A stretch of 13,978 nt of DNA, taken from assembly GCA_031127185.1 (NCBI GenBank), contig JARIET010000042.1, positions 1 through 13,978 of the forward strand. Reading direction: 5' to 3'. A program made the translations under genes and the position numbers. Below the pieces are notes generated by a model, which was not told the origin of the DNA, searched no databases, and was given only the letters and a program-made list of their open reading frames with translations. This DNA comes from Gemmatimonadota bacterium. GTDB lineage: Bacteria; Gemmatimonadota; Gemmatimonadetes; Gemmatimonadales; Gemmatimonadaceae. Shown one piece after another: positions 6,161 through 13,978 of the stretch. Positions within the stretch are counted from its first letter, which is position 1; each line of letters starts with the position of its first letter.

Positions 6161-7774
6161 TCAGACCGTCGCCGGGCAGGCGAAGTGGTAGACGATCGTG
6201 CTCGTGTGGTAGTTGGCGCCGTTGACTGCGGACGCAAAACAGTGGTGCGAAACGTCGAAATGGCGCTCGAGCGGCGTGGAACACATTGGGTCGGGCGTTC
6301 TCTTGCACACACGGCGGGCGGCGGCGGCAGCCGCGGCGTGCAGTCGGTTCGCCTTCATTTGCTCTATCGCGGCGCGGTCAGGCGCAGCGCAGCCCGCCGG
6401 AATCTCCGAGATGTCATGGAGCACCAGCCGGTAGTCGAGATTGCACCAAGTATCCTCGGGCTCCTCGGGTTCGGGCGGCACCGAGGGTGGCGGCGGATTG
6501 TCCGGCCCGTAGATAATCGGCGGTCCGGGGTTCGAGCACTTGAACAGGTAGACAATCGATACACAGGCCATCACCGCCGTGCCCTGCGTGAATGTGTGGG
6601 CGTTCACCGAGTAGTCGATCTCGGTGACCCCCTGGCACGATTCGCTGAAGTGACGCAGGCAGTATCGCCGAACCTGATTCCGTGCATGGGCGAGCAGGGC
6701 CGGCGTGTTCACGCCGGCCAGCCAATTGAGACCACCGTTGCCGTGCCATTCAACGAGCCGACTGTAGATGAGCGGATACGTCAGCCCGCACTCGGGGGCG
6801 ATCGGCAAGACGTCGCCCAGGACATACGGCCGGTCAAATCGCGGCCACTCGTCCATTCCCGGAAACGGCGGATTAGGCAGCGGCAGCGACGTGAGGATCG
6901 GCGATGACGCGGGTGGTTGCGCCGCCGGCCGAAACAGAAAACCGCCGCGATTCGCCTCGAACACGAGGCTCAGACAAGTGACCCCGCCCTCGGCCTTCGC
7001 GAACTCACTCAAGTCGATTGTCCGCGAGTCGAACCCGAGTTTCGCAATGAGTGCGGCCGTGCGCGGATGCGCCGCAGCACTCACCACCGTGCGTCCTATC
7101 GTGAGCACATCGGCGGCGAACGGTTCGGACGAGTCGACCTCTACGATATCGAAGCCGCGCAGGTCCTTGAGTTCGACCCAAGCCGGATTCACGAGAAGGC
7201 GGCCGTCGGGCAGCGCGCAGCAGGCGCTCTTGAGGTGCAAACAGCCGCGCATGCCCACGCGACGCACCACATACCCGAAGTGCGCCACGATCCGCGTGAG
7301 CTGGTCTACGCCCTCCGCATTCGTGCGAGCCGACTTGCCGACGAGAATGACGCGGCCGTTCACCACCACATCGCCACCGTCGAGTGTGCCGGGCATCGCG
7401 AGGCCCACCACGGGGCGATGGTTCAGCAGCTCGGCTTCGATGCCGGCCACTTCACCCCGCCGCGATTCCGCGCCGGGTGAGGTCAAAATTGCGATTTCGT
7501 CCAGCACCACCGCCGTGTCCTCGACAAACACCGCGTCAGGATAGGCGTGGTTCGCGTTGAGGATCACCACATCGCAGCCGAGCGACGCGAGCAGATCGGC
7601 ATACGCGGCGTGCTGCGCGAGCGCCTTCGTCATGTCGATCGGGTCACGCCCGATGAACGACCGCTCCCCCTTCTCGAGCGAGACAGGCGGCACGTGTGTG
7701 ATCGCCACGCGCCGGATGGACTGCAGGTGCGACGCGACCCCTGTGCTCGGCCCTTCGGTGGTGTTCGCGCTCAC
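6161..7774 (-). CDS. Dimethylargininase-like enzyme fused to an unrecognised Cys-rich C-terminal region
   Basis: This protein has 537 residues; ordinary dimethylargininases have about 255-285. Residues about 20-273 are a guanidino-modifying enzyme domain of the DDAH type, which hydrolyses methylated arginines to citrulline and methylamines. Visible landmarks are GRDPIDMTKALAQHAAY (42-58), FVEDTAVV (83-90), TLDGGDVVV (130-138), catalytic H180 in CLHLKS, and nucleophile C267 in GGVTCLSLVF. The usual end of the family is near residue 273. The frame continues through a Pro-rich linker (282-306) into about 230 unrecognised residues with eleven cysteines and a second Pro/Glu-rich linker (416-440). 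Codons in the tail favour G/C at third positions, so it is probably translated. The start GTG (7774) overlaps the upstream stop as GTGA. Other members of the GME superfamily (arginine deiminase-like) are less likely. The tail function is unknown. Confidence 0.82.
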   Translation of the reverse strand: MSANTTEGPSTGVASHLQSIRRVAITHVPPVSLEKGERSFIGRDPIDMTKALAQHAAYADLLASLGCDVVILNANHAYPDAVFVEDTAVVLDEIAILTSPGAESRRGEVAGIEAELLNHRPVVGLAMPGTLDGGDVVVNGRVILVGKSARTNAEGVDQLTRIVAHFGYVVRRVGMRGCLHLKSACCALPDGRLLVNPAWVELKDLRGFDIVEVDSSEPFAADVLTIGRTVVSAAAHPRTAALIAKLGFDSRTIDLSEFAKAEGGVTCLSLVFEANRGGFLFRPAAQPPASSPILTSLPLPNPPFPGMDEWPRFDRPYVLGDVLPIAPECGLTYPLIYSRLVEWHGNGGLNWLAGVNTPALLAHARNQVRRYCLRHFSESCQGVTEIDYSVNAHTFTQGTAVMACVSIVYLFKCSNPGPPIIYGPDNPPPPSVPPEPEEPEDTWCNLDYRLVLHDISEIPAGCAAPDRAAIEQMKANRLHAAAAAAARRVCKRTPDPMCSTPLERHFDVSHHCFASAVNGANYHTSTIVYHFACPATV

Positions 7775-10227
7775 GGACCGGCCGATCCCCGCATCATCAT
7801 CTCGCGCAGGTACTCTACGCTCGATGCCTGGCCAACGAAGAGATCAGTCGGAAAGGTTCGGTACCGCAGCATCGCGTCTCGTATTTCCGTGCCGCGATAA
7901 AAATTGAAGCCGAACCCGGCGAGGTACTGCAGCCGGAGGTTCTTGTCACTGTTGATCTCAGCCGTGGCGGTCCAGGGGGCGAGGTCCTTGCCGCGACCCG
8001 TGTACGTGCGGAGCAGGTCCGAGGCCGCCGGGTATCCCACCTGTTGCAGCGAAGCCTTGACCTGCGCGAACTCCGGGCGGTCGAGCTTGGCCTGCCATTC
8101 GTCCACGTTGATCGGCTTCTCATCGAGGCGCGCCACGAGCACGACGTCGTAACCGCTGCCATCCACGTTGTCGTTGCGCCAGATCGTCCCATTCGGGAAC
8201 ACTGCAAAGAAGGTGGCGATCTCGCTCTTCACGACTTCTTCCGTGCTCTCGTAGAGCGGCACCCACTGCGTGACCACACCGCCGGGATTAAGGTGCGCCT
8301 TGACGTGTTCGAAATACTCGCGCGTATAGAGTGTGGCCGCGCCCTTCACCCAGGGGTGAATCGGATCTGACGTGATGACGTCAAACTTCTCGCGCGTCGT
8401 GAGCACGTAGTGACGCGCGTCGTCGTAGATGACCTCGACCCGCGGGTTCTCGGCCACCGCGTGGTTGGCATCGCGGAAATGGGTCGAGACGATCTTCGGA
8501 ATCAACGGCTCCATCTCGCAAATCACCATCCGCGTGATGCTCGGATGAATGCTGAGCGAGCCCGCCGTGACACCTGCCCCGAAGCCGACGACGAGTACGT
8601 TCTTCGGGTTGTCGTGCATCAGACCCGACAGGTGGCCGAGGAGCCGCTGCAAGCGCATGTCCTGCGGCTCCTCCGAGGCTTCGACTTTTCCGCTCACGTG
8701 GAAGTTCTTGTAGCCGGCGGGTTCCTGCGTGACGGCGATCGACGAGTTGATCCCCTCGCCCACGTACAGCGCATTGGGTTCACCCTGCCACGAGAGCGAA
8801 CGACCCCAGGCGATGAGGCCGGCGGGCACGGGTTGCACCTTGGCGGCAAAGAACAGCGCGGCCACCGCGAGCATTCCGGCAGCGAAAACGCCTCCAGGCC
8901 CGACGAACGGTTTCGCGCCTTCGCGGCCCGGCTTGAACATCGGGGCAATCGCAATGAAGCCAGACACCGCCGAGAGCACGATGAAGATGCGCATCGCGCC
9001 GTGCGTGCCAATCCACGGCGTGAGGACGAGCCCAGACAGCATGGAACCGGCAATCGCGCCAAGCGTGTTGGCGGCGTACACGCGGCCCACGGTGCGGCCC
9101 GGATCGGCACCCTTTGTGGTCGCAGCCGCCAGCGCCATCGGGAAGCTCGCGCCCCAGAGAATCGCGCCGGGCAACATGGCGAATAGCGAGCGAGCGATGT
9201 CGATCTGGAAGTTGAACCAGGCGCTCGGCGCCAGCGACGCATTCACGGGCCAGTGCGGAAGTCCCTGCGTCACCACCCACGCGCCCCACGCCGTTGTGCC
9301 GGCAAGCAGGAACTGCGTCCAGGCGAGTGTGGCGCGGGGGTTTGCGCTGTTGCGCGCCATCGCAGAGCCGGCCGTACTGCCAATGCCAAGCCCCACGAGG
9401 AAGACGCCGAGGATGATGGAGAAGGCGTAGGTCGTAGCGCCGAAGAGCAGCGAGAGGAGCCGCGTCCAGATCACCTCGGCGCCTAGCGCGGTCATACCGG
9501 AGAGTGCGATGGCGATGTAGACGCCGCGCGGTTGCCAGGGTGCGGTCTCTTTGGGCTCGGGTTTGTCCGAGGCTTTTGGTTCGGGTGGCGGCGAATAGGG
9601 CGCGCGCTTGGAGAGACCGACTGCGAGGCCCGCGACAACAAAGTTCAGCGCGACGGCGACCAGCGACGCTGTGGTGAGATCGAAGTTCCGGAGCAGGTAG
9701 AACCCGGCGCCCAGGCAGCCGATGACGGCACCAAGGATGTTGCCGCCGTAGAAGAATCCGAGCCAGGAGATCCCGGAGGGCGTAGCCTCGACATAGCGCG
9801 ACATCGCGGGGAGGGTCGCGCCCATCAGGATGGTGGGGGGCAACAGGAACAGGATGGCGACGATCGCGCGGAAGACGATGCTCGTGGGTCCGCCGCCGTC
9901 CACTGCGGTGTACAGCCGGCCGACGAGCGGCATCAACACGATGAGCACCGCACCGACGACGCCGATCAGGGCCTCGAGCTTGGCATAGGCCATCAAGGGG
10001 TGCACGCTGCGCGCCACATAGCGCGTGAGCATCAGCGAGCCAAGGCACATACCGCCCATGAAGGTGCCGAGGAGTACGGCCAGCGAGACGGCGGATGAGC
10101 CGACGACGAGCTGGAGCACCTGGAACCAGACGATTTCGTAGATGAGCGCCGCGCAGCCCGACCCGATGAAGAGGAGCAGCATCAGGGGGAGGGCGCGGTT
10201 CGTGGCCGCGGAATCTTTTGACGTCAT
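7771..10227 (-). CDS. Fused MFS-type membrane domain and spermidine-synthase-like methyltransferase-fold domain
   Basis: This 818-residue protein begins with about 460 residues of roughly a dozen membrane segments in two similar halves. Each half carries a matching E-V/I-W...G...S-LGxF-GxxxGS element (about 31-64 and 251-285), and the motifs [10 protein letters not shown] and GASFPMALA typify this family. Residues about 480-700 form a spermidine-synthase-like Rossmann domain: nucleotide loop [13 protein letters not shown] (544-556), E571 (ICEMEP), D602/D603 (YDDARHY). The position of the catalytic aspartate is changed: DPIHPW (621-626) puts His624 where aminopropyltransferases have Asp. True spermidine synthesis is therefore doubtful; membrane transport or modification of a polyamine-like compound is inferred. 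The ATG at 10227 is preferred over a GTG at 10272 because family sequence starts just after it, though its Shine-Dalgarno is weak. It is coupled to the dimethylargininase-like gene. Confidence 0.88.
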   Translation of the reverse strand: MTSKDSAATNRALPLMLLLFIGSGCAALIYEIVWFQVLQLVVGSSAVSLAVLLGTFMGGMCLGSLMLTRYVARSVHPLMAYAKLEALIGVVGAVLIVLMPLVGRLYTAVDGGGPTSIVFRAIVAILFLLPPTILMGATLPAMSRYVEATPSGISWLGFFYGGNILGAVIGCLGAGFYLLRNFDLTTASLVAVALNFVVAGLAVGLSKRAPYSPPPEPKASDKPEPKETAPWQPRGVYIAIALSGMTALGAEVIWTRLLSLLFGATTYAFSIILGVFLVGLGIGSTAGSAMARNSANPRATLAWTQFLLAGTTAWGAWVVTQGLPHWPVNASLAPSAWFNFQIDIARSLFAMLPGAILWGASFPMALAAATTKGADPGRTVGRVYAANTLGAIAGSMLSGLVLTPWIGTHGAMRIFIVLSAVSGFIAIAPMFKPGREGAKPFVGPGGVFAAGMLAVAALFFAAKVQPVPAGLIAWGRSLSWQGEPNALYVGEGINSSIAVTQEPAGYKNFHVSGKVEASEEPQDMRLQRLLGHLSGLMHDNPKNVLVVGFGAGVTAGSLSIHPSITRMVICEMEPLIPKIVSTHFRDANHAVAENPRVEVIYDDARHYVLTTREKFDVITSDPIHPWVKGAATLYTREYFEHVKAHLNPGGVVTQWVPLYESTEEVVKSEIATFFAVFPNGTIWRNDNVDGSGYDVVLVARLDEKPINVDEWQAKLDRPEFAQVKASLQQVGYPAASDLLRTYTGRGKDLAPWTATAEINSDKNLRLQYLAGFGFNFYRGTEIRDAMLRYRTFPTDLFVGQASSVEYLREMMMRGSAGP

Positions 10228-10246
10228 TCCGGGGAAACTACCGGAA
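10227..10246 (-). promoter_or_regulatory. Small inverted repeat touching the MFS/spermidine-synthase start codon
   Basis: TTCCGG (10227-10232) and CCGGAA (10241-10246) are perfect 6-bp arms around eight bases. On the minus strand the inner arm runs into the A of the ATG. As RNA it could hide the start; as DNA it could bind a regulator. The arms are short, so chance is a real alternative. Confidence 0.3.
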
Positions 10247-10333
10247 GTGCGCTGGGACTGCCCGAGCCACACCGCCCCGGGTCATTGCAGAACCAGCCAT
10301 GCGTTTCGTAACGTTTGAGTGCGACTCCCCACT

Positions 10334-10338
10334 GGAGG
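10334..10338 (+). promoter_or_regulatory. Shine-Dalgarno site that decides the PQQ dehydrogenase start
   Basis: GGAGG lies eight bases before the ATG at 10347. The in-frame upstream starts at 10218 and 10299 have no such site and precede the signal peptide with polar residues, so 10347 is preferred. No convincing -35/-10 pair was seen in the 119-base divergent gap (10228-10346). Confidence 0.75.
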
Positions 10339-10346
10339 CATCACCG

Positions 10347-12398
10347 ATGCACGCTCGTTTTCAGCCACGTCGCCACCTCGCTTCCGCGCGCTGCTTGTTG
10401 GCGTTGACCCTCGCCTGCGCTCCGCTCGCGGCCACCGCGCAGGGCGGAAATCCGCCGGGCGAATGGCGCGGCATCAACGGCGACGCCACGTCGCAGCGTT
10501 ACTCGCCTCTCAACCAGATCAATGCGGCCAACGCGGCCAACTTAAAGGTCGCGTGGGAATGGAAGGGCGCCAGCGCGCCGATCGACAGCGGCGGCGCCAC
10601 CCTGCCCCGCAACCTGCCCATCTATGCGCGCGGCAAGCTCATCACCACCGCCGGACCCAAGCGTGCCGTAGTGGCCATGGACCCGGCCACGGGCAAGACG
10701 CTCTGGACCTTCCAGGAACCGGCGACGTTTCGCTGGGAATACTCGATGCGCGCGAGTCACGGCAAAGGCGTGGCGTACGCGGAGATCAACGGCCGCGGCG
10801 TTGTGTATATCGTGACCCCCGGGTTCTTCCTGCACGCGCTCGATGCCGAGACCGGCAAGCCGCTCGCTGGATTCGGAAAGGCGGTGCCGCTCAACGGATT
10901 TCCGGCGACGGGCTCCGTGGATATGATCCCCGATCTCATCAAGGGTTGGGAGCCGTGGGAGAAGCGGAACGAGAAATACGATCCGAACATCGGCATCCCT
11001 ATCGAGATCGGCTACATCACGAACTCTTCGCCGCCAATCGTCGTCAACGGCGTAGTCATTGTCGGCAACTCGGCCGAACAGGGCTACAACCAGACGCGCA
11101 TCGAAAATGTCCCGGGCGATATCCTCGCCTACGACGCGCGGACCGGAGCACTGAAGTGGAAGTTCAAAGTGATCCCGCGCCCCGGCGAGTTCGGCCACGA
11201 GACGTGGGAGAACGACGCCTGGCGCTGGACGGGCGACGTCTCGTCGTGGGCGCCGCTGTCGGCAGATCCTCAGCGCGGCCTCGTCTACATCCCGACGAAC
11301 GGCGCCACAATGGACTTCTACGGCGGCTTTCGGCCTGGCGACAACCTCTTCAGCACCAGCCTGATCGCGCTCGACGTGCAGACCGGCAAGCGCAAGTGGC
11401 ACTACCAGCTGGTGAAGCACGACATCTGGAACTACGACACGCCGGTGGCGCCGATCTTGATGGATGTGAATGTCGGTGGACGTCGGATTCCCGGAATCTT
11501 CCAAGCCACGAAACAGGCGTTCGTCTATTCGTTCAACCGCGAGACCGGCGCGCCAATCTGGCCGATGGTCGACACGCCGGTGCCGCAGTCCAAGGTGCCG
11601 GGCGAAAAACTCTCGACCACGCAGCCATTCCCGACGAAGCCCGCGCCATTTGACTTCCAGGGACGAAACGAGAGTCACCTGATTGACTACACGCCGGAGC
11701 TGAAGCGTCTCGCGCTTGAGCATGCCACGAAGAACGACCTGCTGTCGCCGTTCTTCAATCCGCCGGTTCAGCGCGGCAACGCGGAAGGCAAGACCAAGTT
11801 CATGTACTGCCCTGGCGACGTCGGCGGCGTGAACATCACGGGCCCTCCGGCGGCCGACCCCAGCACGGGCGTCATCTTCATTACGTCAACGAGCGGCTGT
11901 GGCAACCGGATCCTGATTCCCGGCGCTGAACGCGACCCGACAATCAACCGGCCGACCGGCAAGACGATTGTGGATTGGACGCCAGGGCGCGGCGGCGCTG
12001 CGCCGCAGACCATGGACGGACTTTCCATCTGGAAGGGGCCCTACGGGCGGATTGTGGCGATCGACCTGAACACCGGCGATCATCTCTGGACCATTCCGAA
12101 CGGCGACGCCTCGGACGAAACGCGGAACCACCCCGCGCTGCGCGGATTGAACGTGCCTGACCCCGGCCGTGCGGGCCATTCAGCGATGCTCGTGACGTCC
12201 ACGCTGCTTTTTGCAACTGGGCAGACGAGCGACGGAAAAGCGAACCTCTTTGCGATCGACAAGAAGACGGGGAAGCGTGTGGCCGCCGTGGTGACGCCGT
12301 CGCGCGGCGAATATGGGATCATGACGTATATGCACGCGGGCAAGCAGTACATCGTGCTGCCGGTGAACGGCGGGTATACGGCGCTCAGTCTGCCGTGA
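10347..12398 (+). CDS. Exported PQQ-dependent dehydrogenase (soluble, no heme domain)
   Basis: This 683-residue periplasmic quinoprotein has a signal peptide (about 1-32, [16 protein letters not shown]). The mature part is an eight-bladed beta-propeller. It begins with the family opener [18 protein letters not shown] (38-55) and has repeated blade motifs of the AxDxxTGxxxW type (110-120, 260-271, 341-351, 571-581). [14 protein letters not shown] (358-371) matches the PQQ-site segment with the catalytic aspartate D364. TKQ (388-390) places K389 like the lysine of membrane glucose dehydrogenase. The family oxidises sugars or alcohols and passes electrons to quinone or cytochrome. Here there are no N-terminal membrane helices (unlike membrane glucose dehydrogenase) and no CxxCH heme motif (unlike quinohemoproteins), so a separate acceptor is needed. 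The substrate is not determined. It is divergent from the MFS gene and convergent with the ADOP permease; no pqq biosynthesis genes are in the window. Confidence 0.9.
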   Translation: MHARFQPRRHLASARCLLALTLACAPLAATAQGGNPPGEWRGINGDATSQRYSPLNQINAANAANLKVAWEWKGASAPIDSGGATLPRNLPIYARGKLITTAGPKRAVVAMDPATGKTLWTFQEPATFRWEYSMRASHGKGVAYAEINGRGVVYIVTPGFFLHALDAETGKPLAGFGKAVPLNGFPATGSVDMIPDLIKGWEPWEKRNEKYDPNIGIPIEIGYITNSSPPIVVNGVVIVGNSAEQGYNQTRIENVPGDILAYDARTGALKWKFKVIPRPGEFGHETWENDAWRWTGDVSSWAPLSADPQRGLVYIPTNGATMDFYGGFRPGDNLFSTSLIALDVQTGKRKWHYQLVKHDIWNYDTPVAPILMDVNVGGRRIPGIFQATKQAFVYSFNRETGAPIWPMVDTPVPQSKVPGEKLSTTQPFPTKPAPFDFQGRNESHLIDYTPELKRLALEHATKNDLLSPFFNPPVQRGNAEGKTKFMYCPGDVGGVNITGPPAADPSTGVIFITSTSGCGNRILIPGAERDPTINRPTGKTIVDWTPGRGGAAPQTMDGLSIWKGPYGRIVAIDLNTGDHLWTIPNGDASDETRNHPALRGLNVPDPGRAGHSAMLVTSTLLFATGQTSDGKANLFAIDKKTGKRVAAVVTPSRGEYGIMTYMHAGKQYIVLPVNGGYTALSLP

Positions 12399-12411
12399 GA
12401 ACCGCATAGGT

Positions 12412-12452
12412 CAGCGTGGGCGCTCGTCACGGCAAACCGAGCGCCTACGCTG
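12412..12452. terminator. Bidirectional hairpin terminator overlapping the permease stop codon
   Basis: A 15-bp stem (12412-12426 with 12438-12452) contains one G-T/G-U position and an 11-base loop. It lies 13 bases after the PQQ dehydrogenase stop. The right arm covers the last codons and the TAG stop (12447-12445) of the convergent permease gene. There is no T run on either side. It probably ends both transcripts. Confidence 0.65.
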
Positions 12453-13978
12453 CCCGCATCACCTCGAGCGGATCCGACTTGGTGGCCTTGAGTGCAGGGA
12501 CAAGGCAGGCCGCCATGGTCGTGAGGATCAACACCGACTCGGCCACGATCAGCGCCTGCGCGTCCACTGGATAGACGCCCCACATCCGGTCCCAGAGCAG
12601 GAACGCGGCCCACATCCCGAATCCCGCGCCAATGGCGGTGCCACCGATGGCCATGGTGAACGCCTCATGCAGCACGAGGTTCGCCACGTTTTGTCTTGTG
12701 GCGCCGAGAGCGATGCGCACGGCGAACTCGCGCATGCGCTGACCGGCCACATAGCTGATGACGCTATAGAGCCCGGCGGCGCCAAGCACGAGTGAGGCGA
12801 AGCCGAGGAGCGTGAACACCAGCCCGAGGAACTGCTCGGTCTTCAATTGGCGCTGGAAGGGTTCGTCGTCCGGAAGCACGAATGACCGCCCGTTTGACGG
12901 GGTGAGCGGCGCCAGCGCTCTGAGAATGGCGAGGCGGGTCTGCTCGACGTCGGGGCCCGTGCGTACCGTGAAATTCAGCGAGAGCGATGCGTTTCCGCCG
13001 GCGAACATGTAACGGTCGCGAACACGCTGTGAGAAGTAGATCGTGACGGAGCTATCGCGACCGAGCTCGGGGTGCGGATCAAATCCCAGGACGTGATCGC
13101 GCACCACACCGACGATCGGCGTCCACGGGTTGGGAGCGTTGACGTCCCCCAGTTTGAGCATCCTCCCGATCGCCGGCTCGCCCGGAAACAGCCTGCGCGC
13201 CGTTGATCGATCGATTATCGCCGCTCCAGCTCCGGCCACGTCGCCGTCCTGAAAGTCACGGCCCTCGATGACATCGATTCCGTACGTAGCGAAGAATCTT
13301 GGGCCGACCACCGCGCAGGGAGCCTTGCCCCGGACCGCGCCTTCTCGCAGATCCGCAGCGGGACCGCCTTGCGCCGTGCGATCGGAAACCACCTGCGTGG
13401 CAACTACGCCGCAAGCGGACCGCGAACCCAGAATCGCGGATTCCACACCAGGCGTGGCGCGCAATATCTCCAGGCCCTGCTGTCGGCGTGCTGCGGCGTT
13501 CTCCTCGGTAGTCGAGTCCTGCCGCCAGGGGAGCCCGACCCCGGCCTGCAGCATCCGCTCAATCGGATACCCGAACTCGTATGCCTCCATCAGCCGCACC
13601 GACTTCTGCATCAGGCTTGTGCTCATCAGAAGCGTCATTGCAATTGCGAGCTCGGCGATCACGAGCCAGCGGAACCGGGTCTGCGTGCGTCCCGTGGTGC
13701 TCGCGGCGCCCTCCTTGAGCGGACCCGCCGGATCGGTGCGCGCAGCGCTCCATGCAGGGAATCCACCAGCAACGACGATCGATGCAATGACCGCGCCCAT
13801 AGCCATCATCAACACGCGCCAACTCCACTGCGGCTGCACGAATCCCTGCCATTCCATCTCGGGCGGCATCGCGCGGCCGATCAGCCCGACAAACCACGAT
13901 GTGACGAGCACGCCAGCCAGGCAGCCCGCGAGCGCGAGGATCGCGATCTCAAGCAATACCTCGCGCCCGATCTCGTAG
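12445..13978 (-). CDS. ADOP-family ABC transporter permease (MacB/FtsX type), 5' part outside window
   Basis: The frame is open to the window edge: upstream of the TTG at 13956 it continues in phase with YEIGREV, so the true start lies beyond 13978. About 510 residues are visible; ADOP permeases usually have about 800-900 and consist of two MacB_PCD + FtsX halves. Numbering from the TTG: the tail of the first FtsX unit (helices about 4-27 and 48-67), helix 97-114 opening the second half, a periplasmic MacB_PCD domain (about 116-372, with FFATYGIDVIEGRDF and ARRLFPGEPAIGRML), then the second FtsX unit with helices about 376-403, 432-455 and 467-489 and the motif REFAVRIALGAT (409-420). It ends DPLEVMRAA. 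Such permeases couple a cytoplasmic ATPase to envelope export or mechanotransmission; no ATPase gene is visible. The family is typical of Acidobacteriota and Gemmatimonadota. Confidence 0.9.
   Translation of the reverse strand, partial: YEIGREVLLEIAILALAGCLAGVLVTSWFVGLIGRAMPPEMEWQGFVQPQWSWRVLMMAMGAVIASIVVAGGFPAWSAARTDPAGPLKEGAASTTGRTQTRFRWLVIAELAIAMTLLMSTSLMQKSVRLMEAYEFGYPIERMLQAGVGLPWRQDSTTEENAAARRQQGLEILRATPGVESAILGSRSACGVVATQVVSDRTAQGGPAADLREGAVRGKAPCAVVGPRFFATYGIDVIEGRDFQDGDVAGAGAAIIDRSTARRLFPGEPAIGRMLKLGDVNAPNPWTPIVGVVRDHVLGFDPHPELGRDSSVTIYFSQRVRDRYMFAGGNASLSLNFTVRTGPDVEQTRLAILRALAPLTPSNGRSFVLPDDEPFQRQLKTEQFLGLVFTLLGFASLVLGAAGLYSVISYVAGQRMREFAVRIALGATRQNVANLVLHEAFTMAIGGTAIGAGFGMWAAFLLWDRMWGVYPVDAQALIVAESVLILTTMAACLVPALKATKSDPLEVMRAA

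Noticed and set aside
6161..6856. C-terminal part of the dimethylargininase fusion as a separate gene starting at the internal ATG (residue 307)
   Set aside because: No Shine-Dalgarno precedes that ATG, no stop codon intervenes, and the frame is continuous. A fusion is the simpler reading, though it is flagged as a finding.
10218..10346. Extended N-terminus of the PQQ dehydrogenase from 10218
   Set aside because: It would overlap the start of the divergent MFS gene and place 43 unrelated residues before the signal peptide. GGAGG supports 10347.
10542..11723. Open frame of 393 codons on the minus strand
   Set aside because: It lies antisense to the PQQ dehydrogenase, whose motifs cover the same bases. 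The composition is Arg/Val/Asp-rich without family features.

Overview
The window is high-GC bacterial DNA that is densely coding, with no gene-free stretch longer than about 210 bases. No rRNA, tRNA, CRISPR array or insertion sequence was seen. The gene families point to Gemmatimonadota, with Acidobacteriota as the second choice. The signs are an ADOP-type MacB/FtsX permease, exported COG1228-like amidohydrolases carrying long Gly/Arg-rich tracts, a heme-free PQQ dehydrogenase, and a fused MFS/spermidine-synthase protein. The taxonomic call is an inference from gene families.

Layout, left to right. (1) Positions 1-555, minus strand: a KdgF-like single-domain cupin, followed by the first 40 codons of a DinB-like gene cut by the window edge. 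(2) Positions 634-4705, minus strand: an operon of three exported amidohydrolase-like paralogues, read in the order 4705->3302, 3288->2002, 2002->689. The spacing is 13 bases, then a 1-base TAATG overlap, and a strong hairpin closes the operon. Only the middle protein keeps the metal ligands; the two flanking ones have lost them and carry Gly/Arg-rich insertions. (3) Positions 4914-5324, plus strand: an SRPBCC/AHSA1 protein. It converges on an exported YceI protein (5429-6064, minus) across a long imperfect hairpin. (4) Positions 6161-10227, minus strand: a two-gene unit in which a polytopic MFS/spermidine-synthase-like protein overlaps by GTGA a dimethylargininase-like enzyme. That enzyme is fused to an unrecognised, cysteine-rich C-terminal region of about 265 residues. 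A near-perfect 22-bp palindrome lies between this unit and yceI. (5) Positions 10347-12398, plus strand: an exported PQQ-dependent dehydrogenase, divergent from the MFS gene. It converges on (6) an ADOP permease (12445-13978, minus, 5' end outside the window). The shared hairpin of this pair includes the permease stop codon.

At least five products (three amidohydrolases, YceI, PQQ dehydrogenase) have signal peptides and two more are polytopic membrane proteins, so much of the window serves the envelope or periplasm. The two unusual pieces of biology are the amidohydrolase trio (one probably active enzyme plus two probable pseudoenzymes) and the dimethylargininase fusion coupled to an atypical spermidine-synthase-like membrane protein. 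Both are read from sequence; their functions are inferred.
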